Notes: generated by a model not told the origin, from the letters alone. Positions 26,027 to 35,778 are shown, numbered from the stretch's first letter. The stretch: DNA of 53,171 bases from Bacteroidota bacterium (GCA_016868475.1 VGGU01000010.1:1-53171), one strand, 5' to 3'. Translations and numbers: made by a program.

Positions 26027-28411
26027 ATGAAATATCAATTATTTATTACTGTGCTGCTTGTTGGAAACCTTGCGTTACAAGCACAGAACATTCAAAACAA
26101 TCCGGGGAGCAATCACGGTAACAAGTTTGAGCAATTGGGAACAACTTTTCCAACGCCAAACGAATATCGTACGGCCAGCGGTGCCCCTGGGCCCAGGTAT
26201 TGGCAACAACGTTGCGACTATGATATCGTGTGCGAACTGGACGAAAAAAACCTGAAGCTAAAAGGAAGTGAAACCATTACTTACTTCAATAATTCGCCTG
26301 ATGCCCTCTCCTATATCTGGCTACAGCTGGACGAGAACGAGCACAGTTCAGTTAATAACGCCAATTATCAAAATGGTTCGTCCCTTAGTCGTCAATTAAG
26401 TGTTCAGCAATTACAAAAGGATGCGGAAGAAAAAGGTGATAATGGATTAGGCTTTCAGATCACAAAACTTACTGATGCATTAGGCAAACCACTACGCTAT
26501 ACCATCAACAAAACAATGATGCGAGTGGAGCTTCCCGCCACATTGAAATCTGGTCAACGGTTTATTTTTAAACTGGATTGGAACTATCAGATCACAGACC
26601 GAATGACGGTGGGTGGCCGCGGCGGATATGAATATTTTCCAGAAGATGGAAATCATTTGTTCACCATGTCGCAATGGTATCCACGCTTGTGCGTGTATAG
26701 TGATTTCAAGGGCTGGCAAAACCAGCAATTCACAGGACGCGGAGAGTTTGCCTTGACCTTTGGCAACTTCAAAGTTCAACTCACTGTTCCAGCAGATCAT
26801 GTGGTGCTTTCTACCGGTGAATGTCAGAATTACTCCAGTGTATTAAGCCCTGCGCAATTTAGTCGCTGGAATAAAGCGCAAACCACAAAAGAACCCATTG
26901 AAGTGGTTACCCTGGATGAAGCAAAAGCAGCAGAAAAGCAAAAGTCAACACAAAAGAAAACTTGGGTGTACAAAGCCGATAATGTTCGTGATTTTGCATG
27001 GACCTCCTCACGCAAATTTATTTGGGATGCCATGCCAGCAATGGTTGAAGGTAAAAAAGTCATGTGCATGAGTGGATATCCAAAAGAATCCTACGGACTA
27101 TACCGACCTTACTCTACTAAAGTAGTTGCGCACACTATTAAAACATATTCCAAGTTTACCATACCCTACCCCTATCCTGTTGCGCAAAGTATTGAAGCTG
27201 CCAGCGGAATGGAATACCCAATGATTTGTTTTAATTATGGACGAACAGAAAAAGACGGCACCTACAGTGAGAGTACTAAAAATGGAATGATCGGGGTAAT
27301 CATTCATGAAGTAGGGCATAACTTTTTTCCCATGATCATTAACAGCGATGAAAGACAATGGAGCTGGATGGATGAAGGACTAAATACTTTTGTTGAATAT
27401 TTGACTGAAGAATTATGGGACAATAAATTTCCCAGTCGCAGAGGACCTGCTGCTTACATCACAGACTACATGAAATTGCCCAAGGATCAATTGGAGCCCA
27501 TCATGAGCAATAGTCATAACATTGTTCAATTTGGACCAAACGCTTATTCAAAACCTGCAACAGGCTTGAATATTCTGCGCGAAACGGTGATGGGCCGCGA
27601 ATTATTCGACTATTCATTTAAAGAATATTGCAGAAGATGGGCCTTTAAACATCCAGAACCAGCAGACCTGTTCCGCACCTTGGAAGATGCCAGTGGCGAG
27701 GACCTGGATTGGTTTTGGAGAGGATGGTTTTACAGTACAGAAGTGTGTGACATCTCCTTGGATACCGTAAAGTATGCCACTGTTGATACTACCGCAACAC
27801 CAGCTACTGGCAAAGCCAGCTCAATTAAACGACACTTGGATCGTCCGCTGGTTAATTCTTTTGAAGACATCTCTAAAATTCGCAATAGAGAGGACAAGTC
27901 AATCACCTATGCAACGGATGCGGATACTACCCTGCGTGATTTTTACTGGCGTTATGCGCGCGGATTGGAACCTTACGACACAACGCAAATTGAAGTCAAC
28001 TATAAAGGAAGTGCTCCTGAAAAAATAACTGATCAGGAAAAAGCAGCATTCAGTAATCTGCATCAATACGAGCTCACCTTTTCAAACAAAGGGGGAATGG
28101 TTATGCCCATCATCATTGAGTGGACTTATAAAGACGGATCAAAAGAGGTAGAAAAAATTCCGGCTCAAATTTGGCGGTTGAATGAAAAGAAAGTGACCAA
28201 AGCATTTATAAAAGACAAAGAAGTAGCTTCTATAAAACTGGATCCGCTTCGTGAAACCGCTGATATTGATGAGAAAAATAATGGCTGGAATAATTTTGAA
28301 GCCCCCTCCCGATTCACTTTGTTCAAGCAAGGGCAGGGCCCACGTCGAGGTGCAGGTGGTCAAAGTGGAAATCCCATGCAGCGTGCACAAGAAGCAAAAA
28401 AAGGATTTTAA
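26027..28411 (+). CDS. M1 family metallopeptidase (aminopeptidase)
   Basis: Exported zinc aminopeptidase of 794 aa. The ATG at 26027 gives a clean signal peptide (MKYQLFITVLLVGNLALQAQ); the frame extends upstream into the previous gene without support. An N-terminal beta domain (about 60-280) precedes the thermolysin-like catalytic domain with H427-E-V-G-H431 and E450, an exact HEXXH-x18-E zinc site. Y-x-C/R-type residues follow around residue 500, and there is a long C-terminal region ending in a Gly/Gln-rich tail. The usual GAMEN motif appears as ASGMEYPM. Probably periplasmic. It lies directly behind the HupE-like gene. Confidence 0.92.
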   Translation: MKYQLFITVLLVGNLALQAQNIQNNPGSNHGNKFEQLGTTFPTPNEYRTASGAPGPRYWQQRCDYDIVCELDEKNLKLKGSETITYFNNSPDALSYIWLQLDENEHSSVNNANYQNGSSLSRQLSVQQLQKDAEEKGDNGLGFQITKLTDALGKPLRYTINKTMMRVELPATLKSGQRFIFKLDWNYQITDRMTVGGRGGYEYFPEDGNHLFTMSQWYPRLCVYSDFKGWQNQQFTGRGEFALTFGNFKVQLTVPADHVVLSTGECQNYSSVLSPAQFSRWNKAQTTKEPIEVVTLDEAKAAEKQKSTQKKTWVYKADNVRDFAWTSSRKFIWDAMPAMVEGKKVMCMSGYPKESYGLYRPYSTKVVAHTIKTYSKFTIPYPYPVAQSIEAASGMEYPMICFNYGRTEKDGTYSESTKNGMIGVIIHEVGHNFFPMIINSDERQWSWMDEGLNTFVEYLTEELWDNKFPSRRGPAAYITDYMKLPKDQLEPIMSNSHNIVQFGPNAYSKPATGLNILRETVMGRELFDYSFKEYCRRWAFKHPEPADLFRTLEDASGEDLDWFWRGWFYSTEVCDISLDTVKYATVDTTATPATGKASSIKRHLDRPLVNSFEDISKIRNREDKSITYATDADTTLRDFYWRYARGLEPYDTTQIEVNYKGSAPEKITDQEKAAFSNLHQYELTFSNKGGMVMPIIIEWTYKDGSKEVEKIPAQIWRLNEKKVTKAFIKDKEVASIKLDPLRETADIDEKNNGWNNFEAPSRFTLFKQGQGPRRGAGGQSGNPMQRAQEAKKGF

Positions 28412-28436
28412 GTAGGCCTGTCCGACAGCCAGTCTG

Positions 28437-29069
28437 CTAATTCTTTTTTTTCTTTTTCTCAAAGTCCTGAATCACTTTGGGTAATGCCCGGGGAATGCTA
28501 TCAGGTGTAGCCATTGGTGCTGCATCCTCCTGCAATTTATTCATCACATAATTTTCAATTAACAACACCCGTCCGCTTCGAGGATCGTAATGCACCATCT
28601 TTCCATGCCGGAATGACAATCCTTCATTTTTTACAATTACCTCACCCACTCGTTTATCAGGATCTTTTAAATCATATACACCCACTGTATCAAAGGCAAT
28701 AGTAGGATCCATTGCCCTCCATTGTTCTTCCCGAATTAGCCCTCCGTTATAGGAGTAGTAACGTTGATTCCCATGCAACTTTCCCCATCTGTAATTTTCT
28801 TCGGCAATTTTTACGCCCTCCAACGAAAATCGCTTCCAGATTCTTTCTCGTTGGTCATTTTCATAATACCCTTCTTCCTCATAACCGCGTTCTCCCCTTT
28901 GCTCAGGCACTGATTCTACCCAAGGCCCTTGCTTCCGATCCAGCTGATCCACTCGGTTAAGCGTATCGCCTCTGCGAGATAATTGAAAAGACTTCCACTG
29001 AGCATGTGCAGGCAACCATCCCTGTAATAGCAGGGAGGATAATGTCAGTATTTTAGTAAGTTTGAGCAT
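28437..29069 (-). CDS. Secreted MORN/YwqK-like protein
   Basis: 210-aa protein with a signal peptide (about 1-23, ending PAHAQ). The body has repeated short motifs of the MORN-variant/YwqK type: GYYENDQRERIWKRFSLEG, GKLHGNQRYYSYNGGLIREE and HGKMVHYDPRSGRVL. Proteins with such repeats are common in Bacteroidetes; the function is unknown, and the antitoxin label often attached to YwqK is not supported here. The C-terminus ends in a run of lysines (DFEKKKKKN). It converges on the M1 peptidase gene and diverges from the VPS10-like gene, with 30 bp between starts. Confidence 0.68.
   Translation of the reverse strand: MLKLTKILTLSSLLLQGWLPAHAQWKSFQLSRRGDTLNRVDQLDRKQGPWVESVPEQRGERGYEEEGYYENDQRERIWKRFSLEGVKIAEENYRWGKLHGNQRYYSYNGGLIREEQWRAMDPTIAFDTVGVYDLKDPDKRVGEVIVKNEGLSFRHGKMVHYDPRSGRVLLIENYVMNKLQEDAAPMATPDSIPRALPKVIQDFEKKKKKN
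29057..29064 (+). promoter_or_regulatory. -7 box (TAAGTTTG) of VPS10-like gene
   Basis: A perfect TAnnTTTG on the plus strand, 35 nt before the ATG at 29100, overlapping the first codons of the divergent MORN-like gene. Position and orientation are right, but the overlap with coding sequence lowers confidence. Confidence 0.35.
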
Positions 29070-29099
29070 ACCTCAATTTACTACCAAAAAATTATTCTC

Positions 29100-31658
29100 A
29101 TGATCCGTATACTTATTAAAAAAAATTGGACGGCCGTTCTGGTTGCAATAGTCTGCAATTTGTTAGCTGAACCAGTTTTTGCACAAATACTGGTTACACC
29201 AACGCCAGCCAGCCTTCGACTGGCCTCTATGGCACAGCGGAAGGAATTACGCAATGACAGTTTGCTCAACAGCAATGCGTTCCGAAATATTGGACCTAGC
29301 ATTATGAGTGGGCGCGTAGTAGATATTGAAGCAAATCCTGAAGATCCCACTGAATTTTATGTGGCCTATGCTACCGGAGGTCTTTGGCATACCAACAATA
29401 ATGGACAGAGTTTTACTCCTATCATGGACAACCTGGATGTTTTATTTCTGGGAGATATTGCTGTAAACTGGAAGTCTGATCCAAGAATGATCTGGGCAGG
29501 GACGGGCGAAGTAAATAGCAGCCGTTCGTCCTATGCAGGTACAGGTGTTTACCTCTCAAAAGACAATGGGAAAAACTGGCAACATCTAGGACTTGCCGAA
29601 TCACATCATATTGGAGATATCAAGTTACATCCCACTGATCCCAATACGGCATGGGTTGCCGTGCTGGGTCATCTCTATTCTTCCAATGAGGAAAGAGGTG
29701 TTTATAAAACCACAGACGGAGGGGCCAGCTGGCAACGCACCTTATTTGTAAATAATCAAACAGGATGCGTGGATCTGGCCATGCACCCAGCAGATCCATC
29801 CACGCTTTATGCAGCCATGTGGCAACGCAGCCGAGAGGCCTGGAAATTTGAGGAGAGTGGTGCTGCCAGCGGCATTTATAAAAGTGTTGACGGTGGAAAT
29901 ACCTGGATCAACATTTCAGGGGCAGACGCTGGTTTTATGGAAGGAAATAAAATTGGGCGAATAGGACTCACGGTATTCCCGGGTAATGCCAATTTAGTAT
30001 ACGCAGTAGTAGACAACAATACTGCGTTGCCTAGGAAAAATGAAACCATAGACAGTGTATATACCAAAGAACTTTTCAAATCGATGGGTGCTGCAGATTT
30101 TGCCAACCTGAGTAATGATCGGTTAGATAGTTTTTTGCGTAAAAATCGTTTTCCCCGCCAACATAGTGCAAGCAGCCTTAAAAAATCAGTACTGGAAGGT
30201 AAGTTAGCACCCACTGCCCTATGGGATTGGTTAGATAGCGATGATGGTTTTCAAAATACCGGAATTGTAGGTTGTGAGGTATATGTGAGTCAGGATGGCG
30301 GTGCTCATTGGACAAAAGCCAATGAAAAACCTATCAGTATTTTCAACACCTATGGATATTACTTTGCCAAGATCTACACCTCACATACCAATCCTGATAA
30401 AGTTTTTATTCTTGGATTTACCGCACAGGTATCCACCAATGGAGGGAAGTCATTCACCACTATAGACAAAGAAAATGTGCACGCAGATCATCATGCCTTA
30501 TGGGTGAACCCCAAAAAAGACTCTCATCTGATCAACGGAAATGACGGAGGCATCAACCTTACTTACGACGATGGAAAGAACTGGTTCAAAGCCAATAGCC
30601 CATCTGTAGGCCAATACTACTATGTAACAACAGATGATGCCAGACCGTATAATGTATATGGAGGATTACAGGACAATGGAAGTTGGTGGGGCGCTTCCAC
30701 ACACCAGGAAAGTATTGGATGGACCGATGATGGACAATACGCCTATCGAATGATCAATGGAGGTGATGGTATGCAGGCGCAGGTTGATAAGCGGGATAAT
30801 ACCACCGTTTACTCGGGTTCTCAGTTTGGATTTTATGCACGCTACAATAAGGATAAAAGAGGTGGAGGAAAAATGATTCGTCCACAACATCAACTTGGAG
30901 AAAAGCCACTGCGCTTTAATTGGCAAACGCCTATTCTGCTAAGCAAACACCAACCTGATATTCTTTATTACGGAAGCAATCGCTTGTATCGCTCCATGAA
31001 CAAAGGAGATTCATTATTGGTAATGAGTGGCGATCTTACCGGAGGAGGAATCAAAGGGAATGTTCCATATGGCACACTGACCACTATAGATGAATCTCCC
31101 ATTCGATTTGGCTTACTCTACACCGGTAGTGATGATGGTCGCATCTATCGTTCTGCTGATGGTGGCTATACCTGGAATGCCATACACCAACAAGCTACGG
31201 TCATTTCTAAAAAGAAAGGCGTTACTACAACAACAACCGGACTGAATACAAAAAATCTTTGGGTAAGCCGAGTGGTAGCTTCTCAACATGCAGAGAATAG
31301 AGTCTATGTTACATTAAATGGATACCGTCATGATCATTTTAATCCTTATGTGTATGTAAGCGAGGACGGCGGAAATATCTGGAAAGAGATCAGTGGCAAC
31401 CTGCCACTTGAACCGGTTAATGTAATACGAGAAGATCCCGTTAACCCGGCTATACTCTATGTGGGCACAGATGGAGGCGTTTATGTAAGTAAGGACGGTG
31501 GCAACACATACAAAGCCTGGCATAATGGACTACCACAATCCGTGCCTGTACATGACATTGCCATTCAACAACGAGAGAATGAAATTGTAATTGGCACACA
31601 TGGCCGTAGTTTATATGTTGGCAAGCTGAATAAGATTCAGCAAGCAGCAAACAAATAA
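29100..31658 (+). CDS. VPS10/sortilin-like BNR-repeat secreted protein
   Basis: Large exported protein of 852 aa. The signal peptide ends near PVFAQ (about residue 29). The rest is a beta-propeller built from BNR/Asp-box turns (S-x-D-x-G-x-x-W): KDNGKNW, TDGGASW, VDGGNTW, QDGGAHW, ADGGYTW and EDGGNIW. This is the VPS10/sortilin N-terminal domain, shared with photosystem II stability-type and exo-xyloglucanase-like propellers, and is frequent in Bacteroidetes. No catalytic acid pair can be pinned down, so the substrate is unclear; it may be a glycan-binding or hydrolysing protein. It diverges from the MORN-like gene. Confidence 0.82.
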   Translation: MIRILIKKNWTAVLVAIVCNLLAEPVFAQILVTPTPASLRLASMAQRKELRNDSLLNSNAFRNIGPSIMSGRVVDIEANPEDPTEFYVAYATGGLWHTNNNGQSFTPIMDNLDVLFLGDIAVNWKSDPRMIWAGTGEVNSSRSSYAGTGVYLSKDNGKNWQHLGLAESHHIGDIKLHPTDPNTAWVAVLGHLYSSNEERGVYKTTDGGASWQRTLFVNNQTGCVDLAMHPADPSTLYAAMWQRSREAWKFEESGAASGIYKSVDGGNTWINISGADAGFMEGNKIGRIGLTVFPGNANLVYAVVDNNTALPRKNETIDSVYTKELFKSMGAADFANLSNDRLDSFLRKNRFPRQHSASSLKKSVLEGKLAPTALWDWLDSDDGFQNTGIVGCEVYVSQDGGAHWTKANEKPISIFNTYGYYFAKIYTSHTNPDKVFILGFTAQVSTNGGKSFTTIDKENVHADHHALWVNPKKDSHLINGNDGGINLTYDDGKNWFKANSPSVGQYYYVTTDDARPYNVYGGLQDNGSWWGASTHQESIGWTDDGQYAYRMINGGDGMQAQVDKRDNTTVYSGSQFGFYARYNKDKRGGGKMIRPQHQLGEKPLRFNWQTPILLSKHQPDILYYGSNRLYRSMNKGDSLLVMSGDLTGGGIKGNVPYGTLTTIDESPIRFGLLYTGSDDGRIYRSADGGYTWNAIHQQATVISKKKGVTTTTTGLNTKNLWVSRVVASQHAENRVYVTLNGYRHDHFNPYVYVSEDGGNIWKEISGNLPLEPVNVIREDPVNPAILYVGTDGGVYVSKDGGNTYKAWHNGLPQSVPVHDIAIQQRENEIVIGTHGRSLYVGKLNKIQQAANK

Positions 31659-31667
31659 AAAAAGTAA

Positions 31668-32096
31668 TTAAGAACGAGCCTGTTTGATAAACCAGTCAAT
31701 TGCCTGCGAGTAGCCTTGTAGCCCCATTCCGGCAATAACTCCCACAGCATGCGGACTTATATAGGAATGTCTACGAAACTCCTCACGCGCATGTACATTG
31801 GAAATATGCACTTCCAAGACCGGTGTTTTGATTGCTGCCACAGCATCTCCAATAGCAACAGAGGTATGTGTATAACCCCCGGGATTAATAATAATTCCAT
31901 CATACTCAAATCCTACACGTTGGATCTCATTGATCAATTCTCCTTCCACATTACTCTGAAAATAGGATAGTGTAACTGAAGGGTATTGAGCACGGAGCAT
32001 AATTAGAAATTCCTCGAAAGATTGTGTGCCATAGATACCTGGCTCTCTTTTACCAAGCAGGTTTAGGTTAGGTCCATTTATTATGGCAATACGCAT
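31668..32096 (-). CDS. aroQ: 3-dehydroquinate dehydratase, type II
   Basis: Shikimate-pathway enzyme of 142 aa that removes water from 3-dehydroquinate. The ATG at 32096 begins MRIAIINGPNLNLLGKREPG; a TTG two codons earlier is less likely. Type II markers are the N-terminal NGPNLNLLG with the catalytic Arg/Tyr loop (REPGIYG), the acceptor loop INPGGYTHTSVAIGDA, and EVHISNVHAREEFRRHS containing the histidine. The start is 2 nt after the carA stop, so the two are cotranscribed although their pathways differ. Confidence 0.96.
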   Translation of the reverse strand: MRIAIINGPNLNLLGKREPGIYGTQSFEEFLIMLRAQYPSVTLSYFQSNVEGELINEIQRVGFEYDGIIINPGGYTHTSVAIGDAVAAIKTPVLEVHISNVHAREEFRRHSYISPHAVGVIAGMGLQGYSQAIDWFIKQARS

Positions 32097-32098
32097 GA

Positions 32099-33205
32099 TC
32101 AATTTTTGGATTGGCGAATCATATCAATAAACTGATCGAATAAATAACGGCTATCATGTGGTCCGGGGGTAGCCTCTGGGTGATATTGTACAGAAAAAGC
32201 AGGCTTCCCTTTTACACGAATCCCTTCGATAGATTGATCATTTAAATTAACATGTGTGATTTCTATATGGCTGGCTTTTTTCACTGACTCAGGGTCCACG
32301 CCAAAACCATGGTTCTGTGTGGTGATTTCTGAACAACCCGTAATCAGGTTTTTTACAGGATGATTCAACCCCCGATGGCCATGATGCATTTTGAAGGTGG
32401 AAATTCCATTGGCAAGTGCCAATAACTGATGCCCCAGACAAATTCCAAAAACAGGTTTATCTTCCTTTAATACTTCTTTTACCAGATCAATGGCATAATC
32501 CATAGGAGCCGGATCACCAGGGCCATTAGAAATAAAATAACCACTAGGATTAAATTGCTTTACTTCTTTCAACGAAGTTTTTGCAGGAAATACTTTTACA
32601 AAGGCTCCTCGATCTACCATGCATTGTAAAATGTTTCGCTTGACTCCGTAATCCATCACCGCAATGCGAATGGAAGAAGCCGCATCACCCAGCTCATACG
32701 GTGATTTAGTAGAAACACGAGATGCTAATTCAAGTCCATCCATATTAGGTACGGCTTTCAACTTTTCCATCAACGCCTTACTATCAGTTGTCTCGGAAGA
32801 AATAATACAATTCATGGCACCTTTCTTACGAACCTGCGCTACTAATGAGCGGGTATCTACTCCTTCAATGGAAACAATGGAATGTGCTTGTAAATATTCT
32901 TCCAAAGACCCCTTGGCCTGTTTTCGTGAGTATTGATCCTCCAAATTTCTTCCAATCAAACCACTGATTTTTACACTGTCCGACTCCACATCGGCCTCTT
33001 TGACGCCGTAATTACCAATATGAGCCGCATTCATGATCAGGATTTGACCAAAATAGCTGGGATCTGTAAACACTTCTTGATAACCGGTCATTCCGGTATT
33101 GAAGCAAATTTCACCAGTGGTGGTTCCAATGGCCCCGTAGGCACGACCCTGGTGCACTGTGCCATCGGCTAAAATCAATAAAGCAGGTTTGGATTCTTGC
33201 GGCAT
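32099..33205 (-). CDS. carA: Carbamoyl-phosphate synthase small subunit
   Basis: Glutaminase subunit of carbamoyl-phosphate synthase, which supplies ammonia for pyrimidine and arginine synthesis; 368 aa. The N-terminal CPSase small domain contains GEICFNTGMTGYQEVFTDPS. The C-terminal class I glutamine amidotransferase domain has the oxyanion GPGDP motif, the nucleophile elbow GICLGHQLLA with the active cysteine, and YHPEATPGPHDS with His and Glu of the triad. carB is not in the window, which is common in this phylum. It leads the carA-aroQ pair. A TAnnTTTG box lies 36 nt upstream. Confidence 0.96.
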   Translation of the reverse strand: MPQESKPALLILADGTVHQGRAYGAIGTTTGEICFNTGMTGYQEVFTDPSYFGQILIMNAAHIGNYGVKEADVESDSVKISGLIGRNLEDQYSRKQAKGSLEEYLQAHSIVSIEGVDTRSLVAQVRKKGAMNCIISSETTDSKALMEKLKAVPNMDGLELASRVSTKSPYELGDAASSIRIAVMDYGVKRNILQCMVDRGAFVKVFPAKTSLKEVKQFNPSGYFISNGPGDPAPMDYAIDLVKEVLKEDKPVFGICLGHQLLALANGISTFKMHHGHRGLNHPVKNLITGCSEITTQNHGFGVDPESVKKASHIEITHVNLNDQSIEGIRVKGKPAFSVQYHPEATPGPHDSRYLFDQFIDMIRQSKN

Positions 33206-33241
33206 TACGAAAGGTTAGTAGTTGGTAAAAAACAAATTCAG

Positions 33242-33249
33242 CAAAATTA
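33242..33249 (-). promoter_or_regulatory. carA: -7 box (TAATTTTG) of carA-aroQ
   Basis: A perfect TAnnTTTG on the minus strand, 36 nt upstream of the carA ATG. An ATTG at minus-strand positions 33269-33266 may act as a weak -33 element, with 16 nt between. Confidence 0.5.
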
Positions 33250-33350
33250 ACCCATTTCAGAAGTGCAATCGGTAAAAATCTTCAATACTTATATACATTA
33301 AGTTAATTTTTAATACGAATAATTTTATCCTGAAACATCCGGATTAGATG

Positions 33351-33358
33351 TATTTTTG
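33351..33358 (+). promoter_or_regulatory. -7 box (TATTTTTG) of amt
   Basis: A perfect TAnnTTTG, 31 nt before the ATG at 33390. It overlaps the first codons of the longer reading frame (ATG 33348), which would then not be transcribed. This decides the shorter start. Confidence 0.5.
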
Positions 33359-33389
33359 TTCCTATTCAATTATATTATATATTTTTTAT

Positions 33390-34715
33390 ATGTCATTATC
33401 GCGAAAACTAGCCATCTTCCCATTTTTAGTGTTACTGCTGGTTTTAGTATATGCACTGGTACAAAGGGAAACACCAGCCCCGGGCGTGCAGGTTGCTGGT
33501 ATTATTAATGGGGCCGATACGGCCTGGATGCTAACCGCAACGGCTCTCGTTTTGATCATGACACCTGGCCTTGCCTTTTTTTATGGAGGGATGGTAAGCA
33601 AGAAGAATGTTATCTCCACTATGCTCCAAAGTTTTATTTGCATGGCTTTGATTACACTGCTTTGGGTTATTATTGGGTTTAGTCTTGCATTTGGTGATTC
33701 TTGTGGTGGTATAATTGGAAATCCTTTTACTTTTTTCATGATGACGGGTGTACTGCATAGTGCCCCCTGGAAACTAGCTCCCACCATTCCGCTTGTTGTA
33801 TTTGCTTTTTTCCAACTTAAGTTTGCTATCATCACTCCTGCATTGATTACGGGTGCTTTTGCCGAGCGGATTAAGTTTTCGTCATACTTGCTTTTTATTT
33901 TGCTTTTTTCAATTTTAATCTATTCTCCATTGGCCCATGCCACCTGGCACCCCGATGGACTGTTGTATCAATTGGGGGTGTTAGACTTTGCCGGCGGAAC
34001 TGTTGTGCACATGAGTGCAGGCTGGGCAGCGCTGGCAAGTGCGATCTATTTAAAAAAAAGAATTGAACCCGCGCACGCGCCGGCTCGCATTACCTATGTG
34101 TTACTCGGAACAGGTTTGTTGTGGTTTGGCTGGTTTGGATTTAATGCAGGTTCTGCATTTGGCGCCAACTCGTTAGCGGGTATTGCATTGGCTACAACAA
34201 GTACTGCATCGGCAGCCGCTGCATTTACCTGGATCATCTTTGATGCGCTGAAAGGCAAAAAACCCTCCGCAATGGGAACCTGTATTGGAGCAGTAGTTGG
34301 ACTGGTGGGCATTACACCTGCAGCGGGCTATATATCCATTCCACATTCCCTTGCCGTGGGAATTATTAGCAGTTTGGTGAGTAATGCAATGGTAGATTGG
34401 CGCTCTAAAACTTCAATTGACGACACCCTTGATGTATTTCCCTGTCATGGAGTAGGCGGGATTGTAGGCATGTTGCTAACAGGAGTTTTTGCTACGCAAA
34501 CAATCAACCCAGCCAACACCACAGGTAATGGGTTGATATTTGGAGAAACCCGCTTATTTTTTATTCAAAGTGCAACGATGGTAGGCGTTTCCTTGTTTGT
34601 TTTTACAGGCACTATTTTACTACTTCGCCTTACAAATTGGATTACACCGTTACGCGTAACAGAGGAGGAAGAAGAGATGGGTCTTGATCGAAGTCAACAC
34701 GCGGAAAAACTGTAA
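33390..34715 (+). CDS. amt: Ammonium transporter (Amt family)
   Basis: Inner-membrane Amt/MEP/Rh channel for ammonium, 441 aa from the ATG at 33390, with eleven or twelve helices. Signatures are NGADTAWMLTATALVLIMT, PGLAFFYGGMVSKKN, the first pore histidine in FAGGTVVHMSAGWAAL, FNAGSAFGAN, and the second in VFPCHGVGGIVGMLLTGVFA. The N-terminal FPFLVLLLVLVYAL may be a signal peptide or extra helix. The short acidic C-terminus (EEEEEMGLDRSQHAEKL) resembles the regulatory tail touched by GlnK proteins, but no glnK gene is adjacent. The Amt stop and the aguA stop converge with 4 nt between. Confidence 0.94.
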   Translation: MSLSRKLAIFPFLVLLLVLVYALVQRETPAPGVQVAGIINGADTAWMLTATALVLIMTPGLAFFYGGMVSKKNVISTMLQSFICMALITLLWVIIGFSLAFGDSCGGIIGNPFTFFMMTGVLHSAPWKLAPTIPLVVFAFFQLKFAIITPALITGAFAERIKFSSYLLFILLFSILIYSPLAHATWHPDGLLYQLGVLDFAGGTVVHMSAGWAALASAIYLKKRIEPAHAPARITYVLLGTGLLWFGWFGFNAGSAFGANSLAGIALATTSTASAAAAFTWIIFDALKGKKPSAMGTCIGAVVGLVGITPAAGYISIPHSLAVGIISSLVSNAMVDWRSKTSIDDTLDVFPCHGVGGIVGMLLTGVFATQTINPANTTGNGLIFGETRLFFIQSATMVGVSLFVFTGTILLLRLTNWITPLRVTEEEEEMGLDRSQHAEKL

Positions 34716-34719
34716 CCAC

Positions 34720-35778
34720 TCAGCAAGCAGGTTCTTGCTGGCTAAGGCAATGAAAACTGCCTAATCCCCAAATGATATCAGTGGAGTCAATTCCTACAAC
34801 ATTCCGAGTAGGAAAACAATCTTGAATAAGTTGGAGGGCGGACTCATCTTGCTTGCAATTGAATACAGGAACAATCACCGACTTATTGGCAATATAAAAA
34901 TTAGCATACGAACACGGAAGCCGTTGTCCCTCATAATGTAACGGTGCAGGCATTGGTACTTCAACTATGTTTAGTTGTTTGCCATTCAACAAACGCATAG
35001 ATTTTAATTGCTGCAGATTATGTTGCAGTAAAGAATAATTTTCATCCGCACGATTTGTTTCAACAACGGTCAACACCGTATCATCATTGACAAAACGAAC
35101 GGTATCGTCAATATGCCCATCGGTGTCATCTCCTACTATTCCCTCGTCAACCCATAATATTTGTTCTACCCCATAATAATCACAAAGCATCCCCTCAAGC
35201 TGTTCTTGATTCAAGTGTGGATTACGATTAGGATTCAGCAAACAGGCGGTGGAGGTCAATAAAGTGCCTTGCCCATTGAATTCAACAGATCCACCCTCCA
35301 TCACAATCCCGGGATGATAAACGGGAATACCATAATGCTGTGCAATCCGAGTTGGAATCACATCATCCAAATCACAGGGCGGATACTTATTTCCCCAGGC
35401 ATTATACCCCCAGTCAACAATCACTTTGGGATGTGTAGCCGTAGGGTTGATTAAAAAAGCAGGTCCATGATCACGACACCAAGCATCATTGGTGGGATTG
35501 AAAAAAAACGCAACGGCGGCGGGATCAACCCCTGCACGCTCCAATTGCTGTACGGCAATCTCCTGCATGCTCTTATCCGCAACATTAATTCGGACAGCTT
35601 CGCCCCTTAATAATTCTTTAATAAAAGCAGCGTAAGATGGAAAAATAGACTGAATTTTTCCAGGCCAGGAAGCCTCTTTGTGGGGCCAACTTAACCAGGT
35701 TGCCTCATGCGGTGCAAACTCTGCCGGAAAATAATACCCCAGTTCCCGAGGGGTAGCTCCATTAATGCTCATCGACAT
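34720..35778 (-). CDS. aguA: Agmatine deiminase
   Basis: Peptidyl-arginine-deiminase-family enzyme that converts agmatine to N-carbamoylputrescine in polyamine synthesis. The ATG at 35778 gives 352 aa and overlaps the end of aguB by 17 nt; an ATG two codons on (35772) is equally possible, and the longer frame to 35868 only reads through aguB in another phase. Motifs seen are HEATWLSWPHKEASWPG, NDAWCRDHGP, VMEGGSVEFNGQGTLLTS, DDTDGHIDDTVRF, and the catalytic cysteine C344 in the C-terminal GLGSFHCLSQQEP. It is paired with aguB, the next step in the pathway. Confidence 0.94.
   Translation of the reverse strand: MSMSINGATPRELGYYFPAEFAPHEATWLSWPHKEASWPGKIQSIFPSYAAFIKELLRGEAVRINVADKSMQEIAVQQLERAGVDPAAVAFFFNPTNDAWCRDHGPAFLINPTATHPKVIVDWGYNAWGNKYPPCDLDDVIPTRIAQHYGIPVYHPGIVMEGGSVEFNGQGTLLTSTACLLNPNRNPHLNQEQLEGMLCDYYGVEQILWVDEGIVGDDTDGHIDDTVRFVNDDTVLTVVETNRADENYSLLQHNLQQLKSMRLLNGKQLNIVEVPMPAPLHYEGQRLPCSYANFYIANKSVIVPVFNCKQDESALQLIQDCFPTRNVVGIDSTDIIWGLGSFHCLSQQEPAC

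Noticed and set aside
28411-28436. CTGTC-C-GACAG inverted repeat between the M1 peptidase and MORN-like genes
   Set aside because: A one-base loop cannot form a hairpin and there is no T run; not a credible bidirectional terminator.
28437-29069. Naming the YwqK-like protein as a toxin-antitoxin antitoxin
   Set aside because: No toxin gene is adjacent, the protein has a signal peptide, and the antitoxin name of this family rests on weak inference.
33348-33389. Earlier ATG extending the Amt protein by 14 residues
   Set aside because: The extension overlaps a perfect -7 promoter box and adds an unusual aromatic-rich sequence; the ATG at 33390 starts a normal hydrophobic leader.
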